Assembly (NCBI GenBank): GCA_033439265.1
Contig: JAVTVX010000010.1
Span: 4,030,001-4,094,000, forward strand
Direction: 5' to 3'
Source of the DNA: Dillenia suffruticosa
Lineage: Eukaryota; Streptophyta; Magnoliopsida; Dilleniales; Dilleniaceae
Length of the DNA: 64,000 nucleotides
Shown: in pieces, positions 58,619 through 64,000 of the stretch
Position numbering within the stretch: the stretch's first letter is position 1
How the letters are laid out: each line of letters begins with the position of its first letter
Made by a program: the position numbers and the translations under genes
The notes under the pieces: generated by a model
The model's input: only the letters and a program-made list of their open reading frames with translations
Database searches by the model: none
Told to the model about the DNA's origin: nothing

Positions 58619-59059
58619 TTCTCTCTCTCTCTGGGTGTATGTAGCAAATATTAAAAGCAAAACCTAGTTTTCCAATTTTTCTTCAATCTGCTAAACTTTA
58701 GTGCATGAAGTCTCGTAAATTATGATTTCAAAGAAGAGCAGTAAAAAAATCTGTGGCAAGGGAGAACACCAATACTCTAGTTTCTGAAGATTGAACAGTG
58801 TGCTCCCTATGTAAACACTACAGCAGCCGAACTTCAAAGAAAATAAGCATGTTTTTTGCTTCAAAAATCTCTAAATTTTTTCAAAGGAAAAAAAGAGAGC
58901 TTTTTAGGGCAAATCCTAAGATTATCACAAACAGCAAAGAGGTGGTTCCACATCTCCCATTCTATAGAGCAATTCAAAAACAGTTTATCTTTAGTTTCAA
59001 AATCTTGCACATGCCACAAATATCGAGTCACATATCCTTAAAATAAGATGCTATCCTTA
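58032..59059. other. Intron 3 non-coding sequence
   Basis: It contains a CT-rich microsatellite (58590-58632). Frames at about 58800-59046 have no recognisable motif. Confidence 0.45.
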
Positions 59060-61110
59060 TGGTTAATGAGGTCGTCGATTTTGTTGAGAAGAATGATAGA
59101 GGTCTTGTTAGTTCGATTTTGAGAAAACTTATGACATGATTAGCTAGATAATGTTTTGAAAAATAAGAGGTCTGAGATTCGTGGGAGAAGATGGATTAGA
59201 AGATGCTTGATTTCGGTTAACTGGTTTGAGATTCGTTGGAGAAGATGTATTAGAGGGTGTTTGAGTCCGGTTAGCTGTTATTATTAATTGAGAGCTGAAA
59301 AACTTGGTTTTCAACATTACGAGGATTAAGGCATGGTGATCCTCTTTCTCCTTTTCGTTTTTACTTTAGTGGTAGATCCTTTGAATAGGTTAATTGGGAA
59401 AAGTATTGGTGCTAATACTTTCTCTGGTCTAAGAGTAGGGAATGAGAAGGTTTAGGTGTCCCATCTTCAGTTTGATGGTGATGCTATTCTCTTGTGAAGG
59501 TTTTAGCGACGATCACTCTTCTTAATATTTTTGAAGGAATTTTCGGTCTTAAAATATGTCCAAGAGGCATACATGTTTCTTGTGGAAGTCTTGATCCCTC
59601 GGCGGGTACTAGTAATTGTGGAAAGAAGTGACGCATTTCGTTTTTAGGGTTCGTTTGAGGGTAATCCTAAGAGTTTTCAATCTTGTGATACTGTTGTGAA
59701 TAGATGTTGTGAGTAGCTTCTGTAAAAGACTTGAGGGGTGCAAGGTTGCTCCTTTAACCTTAGGCAAGCATATTACCCTAATTGAGGCTTGCCTATTTGT
59801 ATCCCTCTATAGTTTCTTTCCTTTTCTTGGAAATTTTTCTCAGATTCCAATTCGTGTAGTGAATAAGGTTGAAAAATTAAGAAGAGGCTTTCTTTGGCTT
59901 GATAGTGGGTTGGATAAGAACGACCATTTGGTTAGTTGGGATTGAGTGTCTAATTCTAAGTTTGAGGGTGGGTTAGTTCTCGACAGTTTGCTAGCCAAAA
60001 ACATATCTTTAGTAGGTAAATGATTTTGGAGATTCCCCCAAAATAGATGAGATGGCAACGTTGGAGCAGGATTTTCTAATTGGAGTCCTTGAAAATTCAT
60101 TTCTCATTTATTTAACACTTTTCTACCTTTGGTTGGTTTCTTTTAAGGTTGGTGATCACTCCTGTGTGTTATTCTCAGAGTATTCATGGATTGAGGACTC
60201 GCCCTTGTCCAGCTTGTTTTCTTGTCTTTATATGTTATCCATATGCCAATTTGCCCTGCCCCTATCAAATATTTTTATAGTTGGAAGAGTCATTCGTCTT
60301 CTTCAGACTTTCATTTATTAAGGAATCTTAACGGTAAAGAAACCGTTGAATTCTCATTTTGGATTTCTCTCCTCTAGGGTAATGAATCTTCCTTCATGTA
60401 TCTGACACTAGTTTTGAGTCTTAATTCTTTGGAAGTTTTTTCTTGTAGATCTGTGTTTCATCGTTTTTGGTAGTCTTATTGATCCTCATTTTTATTTAAA
60501 TAATTTTATTTGGAAAACAAAAGTTTCCATTAACGTTTTTTATTTGGTCCATAGTGTTTAATAAAATTAGTATCAATGATCTTTTTTAGAAAAGGAGACC
60601 TTATAAAACTATTTCTCAGGATGTATGTGTCATGTGTCATAGCAACTTAAAATCTAGAGATCATTTATTTTTACATTGGTTTATTGCAAGGTATATGTGG
60701 AACTGAATCTTTGCTGTGAGTGAATGTTTATGGCATTGTTCCTTACGTAGTTTAGAGATTTTGGGAGGAATAAAGATGCTTTGTTGTTGTGGAAATGTGC
60801 ACCTTTGGCTTATCTGTTGGTGTATCTGGAGAGAATGGAATGGTAGAATATTCCAAGATCAAGCTATTGTAGCTTCTCTTTTATGAGATAAAATTATTTT
60901 TTATTATTCTCTATGGATTAAAGTCTTGGGGGGTTTATAAAGAATATAATTTAGATGATTCGAGGAGTGATTAGAGAGCAGTTGTAGCAGTCTTTCTGTT
61001 CTGAAATGTTTTGTTCCTATTTACCTCTAAGGTTTTTACATCCTTAAAGAGTTCTTGCTCATTCTTTCATGCACGTAAAACAACTTTTTTTTTTTAACAA
61101 AAAAAAAAAA
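59060..61110 (+). pseudogene. 5'-truncated L1-type LINE in intron 3 (RT to zf-RVT)
   Basis: The plus strand reads an RT core: a GLRHGDPLSPFRF motif at about 59320-59360, VSHLQFDGDAIL at about 59456-59490 (the catalytic FADD appears as FDGD), and KVAPLTLGKHITLIEACLF at about 59742-59795. Then IPIRVVNKVEKLRRGFLWLD and HLVSWD (to 59943), and the zinc-binding end at about 60590-60860 (DVCVMCHSN, RDHLFLHWF, W-x-REWNGRIF). A poly-A-like run at 61099-61113 may be the tail. Numerous stops are present. Confidence 0.85.
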
Positions 61111-61200
61111 AAGAAAAAGCCTATTATTAAAGTTTTCTTAGGAAAGGAAAATTCGAAAAGTGACCGAATTTGTTTCTGAGTAGTTGTGTGGGTGAATATT

Positions 61201-61402
61201 CTATTTTTGTTAGTAAGGCTTATACACACACACTAAAATCTACCAATATGCTTTGCTTTGAATTAATTCCTCTTTCTTTTTTTGTTCAACAGTTGTTTGT
61301 GCTTCTATTTTTGTTAGTAAGGCTTATATACACACTAAAACTACCAATATGCTTTACTTTGAATTAATTCTTTTTTATTTTTTTTAACAGTTGTTTGTGC
61401 TT
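61201..61402. repeat. ~100-bp tandem duplication
   Basis: Units 61201-61304 and 61305-61402 both begin CTATTTTTGTTAGTAAGGCT and end GTTGTTTGTGCTT, with small indels in CA and T runs. Frames here are unsupported. Confidence 0.9.
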
Positions 61403-61860
61403 CATTTTTTTTCCTCAATGAAATATAGATGTCTGATATTTGATCCGAGGAACTTTCCCAATCATTGTAGGTATAATGTTGATTATCCACGGTAACGTTG
61501 CAAGTGGATTTCCAGAAGAACTGCAGGCATCGTTATCATTATTTCCATAATGCCTCCTGTAATCAAGTTAACCTTTTGTTTACTCTCTATCTAAATGGGA
61601 ATTCAGCTAGTTTGATTGGTAATTTTGTAAGATGGAGCAAGTAGGCATTTATATAGACATGAAGATTTTCTCAAACATTTGGATCTCAGGTCTTGAAAGG
61701 GTAAAACAACAGAATTATGGTTAGAAATCATTTTCGATCTACAATGATCTGCATCTCTTAATTACCGAAATAGGGGAAAATCATGTTTTGAACAACCCAA
61801 ATTTAAGATTCTATCAAAACTTTGAAGAAAGAATAAAATTTTGGAGATGCTGTGATATGT
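61403..61860. other. Intron 3 non-coding sequence
   Basis: No gene was recognised. The right edge carries a primer-binding-site-like GCTCTGATGCCA (61861-61872), described with the adjacent LTR. Confidence 0.45.
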
Positions 61861-61875
61861 GCTCTGATGCCAAAT

Positions 61876-62313
61876 TGTTATGGCCCTCGTACAGGATCTA
61901 GTTGATGGATACTTAGTAGGGAATTTCTCTTTTCCTTGCTAAGAGTTTTTCCTCTCTTAGACCCTAGGGTTTGAAGGATGGGAGTTTGTTCCTTAACAAG
62001 TTTCTTACCACACTTTTTTATGAGAATTTAAACTTGTCTTTTTATTGATCATACTTCCTTTAAATACCGAAAACTAGAGTTTACAATAAAATAGAATTTT
62101 TACTAACAACAAATCCTTAAAATCATTCTTAATATAAAAGATTTCCAAAACTAAGGTAATTACTAATTTAAAAAGATTGCAATCAATTAAAATATGGAAA
62201 CTATTATTTTTCTAAAATATTTCATTTTTATTAGTTTCTAAATATAATATCTCTTTTTAATGATATGCACTTTTTAGAATAATTCTATCCGGTGATATCC
62301 AAGTGCATAATCA
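61876..62313 (-). repeat. Left LTR of the deleted gypsy element
   Basis: 438 bp. On the minus strand it starts TGATTATGCACTTGG and ends CCATAACA. The PPT abuts its start. Confidence 0.85.
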
Positions 62314-63070
62314 TTATTCCTCTTCTGGACAAAGAGCTTGCCCTCAAGCTCGAATTCAGGACGAGTCTTCTCAAGTTTTCAAGAACTCCCAATAAGCCTC
62401 CTCCCTTATCCTCTTCTTTGGACATTCCAGAATTTCCCTTTCCTGCAACTGAATAAGGAAGTGAGCGAGCATTTGAATTATCAACTTCAGAAACTGCAAC
62501 TTCTTTGATTACCATGTTTTGATCCCCGGTGGGACAACTAGAAATTAGATTCTATGTGAGGTATAGGTCACATGAACCTCCTCCAAAGAAAATCAGTATC
62601 TTGGGGTCTGGACAAATTTATTCCAAGATTCGTGACTCGTCTCTTTCTCAAATTTTTATATATTTTCTCCACAGAAGACCTCTCATAATCAGCAATGGAA
62701 AACTGAGGATTCTGCCTAAACTTATTATATTTATAGCTATTGAAGTCACAGTATTTTCTGGGGATGAGAGTCCTTCCTTCCAGCAAACTGCCCCTCTCCT
62801 CTCTTTGGTTTGCAAGAGTGTGGGTGCTGCTCCTCACCTCTCGGACCTTGTTGTGCCCTTACAGCTCTCGCTGAAACCTTTCCATCAGCAAGATCAGTGT
62901 CGTTTATTGGTGCTGCAGCAACTTCTTGTTGGACTGCTAGAATTCCTCCACCCTAGCTGGTGTGTGCTCCATTAATTGCTCCATTCGCTGCTCGAATCCC
63001 CTCATGAATCTCTCCATCAGGTTAAACCATTCTACAGAGTTTTCCATGATGGTCAGCTCTGATACTAAAT

Positions 63071-63501
63071 TGTTATGGCTCACATACATGATCTAGTCAA
63101 TAGATACTCTATAGGGAATTCCTCTCTTCCTTGCTAAGAGTTTTTCCTCTCTTAGACCCTAGGGTTTGATGGTTGGGAACTTGTTCCTTTACAAGTTTTC
63201 TACCACACTTCTTTTATGAGAATTTATATTTGTCTTTTTATTAATCATACTCTTTTTAAATAGGAAAAACTAGGGTTCATGGTAAAATAGAATTCTTACT
63301 AAAAACAAAAGCTTATCATTCTTAATATAAAAGATTCTCAAAACTAAGTAACTACTAATTTTAAAAAGATTGCAATCAATTAAAATAAGGAAACTATTAT
63401 TTTTCTAAAATATTTTCTTTTTAGTAGTTTCTAAAAGATTTTTTTCTTGTGATATATACTTTCTAGTATAATTCTTTCCAATGATATCCAAGTGCATATC
63501 A
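63071..63501 (-). repeat. Right LTR of the deleted gypsy element
   Basis: 431 bp. On the minus strand it starts TGATATGCACTTGG and ends CCATAACA, followed by the primer-binding site TAGTATCAGAGC. Confidence 0.85.
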
Positions 63502-63506
63502 TGCTG

Positions 63507-64000
63507 TCACTAGTAGAAGTGGTCCTTTCTTCTCCAACTTCGTTTTTTAGTAGAACTCCCAAAATGAGAGTAATCACTAGTGTGTTTTGGAGAAGAATAG
63601 AGGTTAGTGATAAAGACATGAATTGTCTGAAGTTGATATAGAGGAGTGAGGTGATACGAAACAAGAGTAATTAGTGTGATGATCCTAGATTTAAAATTGA
63701 ATTTTGACTTGCGAATGATATAGACCCCATGTTTAACAAAAATAAAAAGAGATTCCATTCCAAATCCTTCAATGAAAATATTTTGTGAAAATGCCATGTA
63801 GCATGCATTTTGAGAATACACTTTTGATCCAAAAATACCTTCTTAAAATTCTTGGTGGATTCTTAAATCCTTTTGTTGTAAATTACTTGACTGTCCAAAG
63901 AAATGTTATTAGTTTTGTGATCTCAAAACCCATTCCTTATCTAGATCCTCCCTAATCCAAGTACACTCTAAAGGGTAAACAAGGAATCCACAGTTTTAAC
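63507..64000. other. Intron 3 sequence to the window edge
   Basis: No gene or exon of the REN-like protein was recognised here. Minus-strand frames of about 77 and 103 codons have no family motifs. Confidence 0.45.

Larger units (their letters stand above)
61861..63501 (-). mobile_element. Internally deleted gypsy-type element with two LTRs and two primer-binding sites
   Basis: Two ~435-bp direct repeats (61876-62313 and 63071-63501) share TGTTATGG... through GATATCCAAGTGCAT. On the minus strand each LTR is followed by a site like TGGTATCAGAGC (61872-61861 and 63067-63056). The 0.75-kb segment between the LTRs has a gag-like start on the minus strand (EWFNLMERFMRGFEQRMEQL, to about 63050) and a piece like the end of pol (RPEFELEGKLFVQKRNN) next to a polypurine tract (AGAAGAGGAATAA) at about 62330-62318. 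Nearly all of gag and pol is therefore missing. The extra primer-binding site on the outer side of the left LTR suggests a former LTR-internal-LTR-internal tandem. Confidence 0.8.

Noticed and set aside
56000..64000. Search for REN-like exon 4 (rest of the PH domain)
   Set aside because: No plus-strand frame with PH-domain continuation and suitable splice sites was seen, so the next exon is presumed beyond the window.

Overview
The window is nuclear DNA of a flowering plant, probably a woody eudicot with a large, repeat-rich genome. The evidence is AT-rich sequence, GT-AG introns of several kilobases, plant lineages of LTR retrotransposons (Tat-type and chromodomain Ty3/gypsy), RTE and L1 LINEs, hAT, MULE and PIF/Harbinger-like DNA transposons, and exons of a plant-type PH-RhoGAP gene. 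I see no CRISPR array, operon or bacterial gene signal. Almost all long reading frames are decayed transposon genes or low-complexity shadows.

Layout. 1-12 kb: a Tat-type Ty3/gypsy remnant on the minus strand with a ~61-bp tandem array beyond its integrase (about 1.8-6.0 kb), then a chromodomain Ty3/gypsy element on the minus strand with short LTRs, a primer-binding site and a polypurine tract (6.98-12.07 kb). 12-21 kb: an eroded RTE LINE piece, a 2.95-kb solo LTR with matching 5-bp target duplications (14869-17818), and an 801-bp non-autonomous hAT element (19150-19950). 21.0-31.6 kb: a nested structure. An hAT transposon (8-bp duplication ATTGCAAG) is interrupted inside its transposase gene by a 2.15-kb insertion (5-bp duplication CGTGA) and near its 3' end by a 4.3-kb RTE LINE (14-bp duplication). 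32.36-33.68 kb: a PIF/Harbinger-like element with TTA duplication. 34.93-41.20 kb: a MULE with 23-bp perfect terminal repeats and a perfect 10-bp target duplication. It carries a MURA-type transposase and, downstream on the same strand, a plant mobile domain (PMD) gene. It is followed by a purine-rich block between inverted repeats.

42.2-64 kb: the 5' part of a host gene on the plus strand, a REN-type Rho GTPase-activating protein with an N-terminal PH domain. Only three short coding exons lie in the window (42670-42723, 45925-45961, 55867-55943). They join in frame across introns of 3.2 and 9.9 kb, and a third intron runs off the window. The introns hold a hAT-like MITE, several L1-type LINE fragments, two solo LTRs, a gag fragment and an internally deleted gypsy element with an unusual LTR arrangement. 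Intron 2 also holds a plus-strand frame (51459-51836) encoding a hydrophobic N-terminus and an IDA-like peptide core, PVPPSGPSKQHN, a candidate nested signalling-peptide gene or gene fragment.

All identifications come from reading motifs and repeat boundaries by eye. Family assignments rest on remembered motifs, not on database searches.
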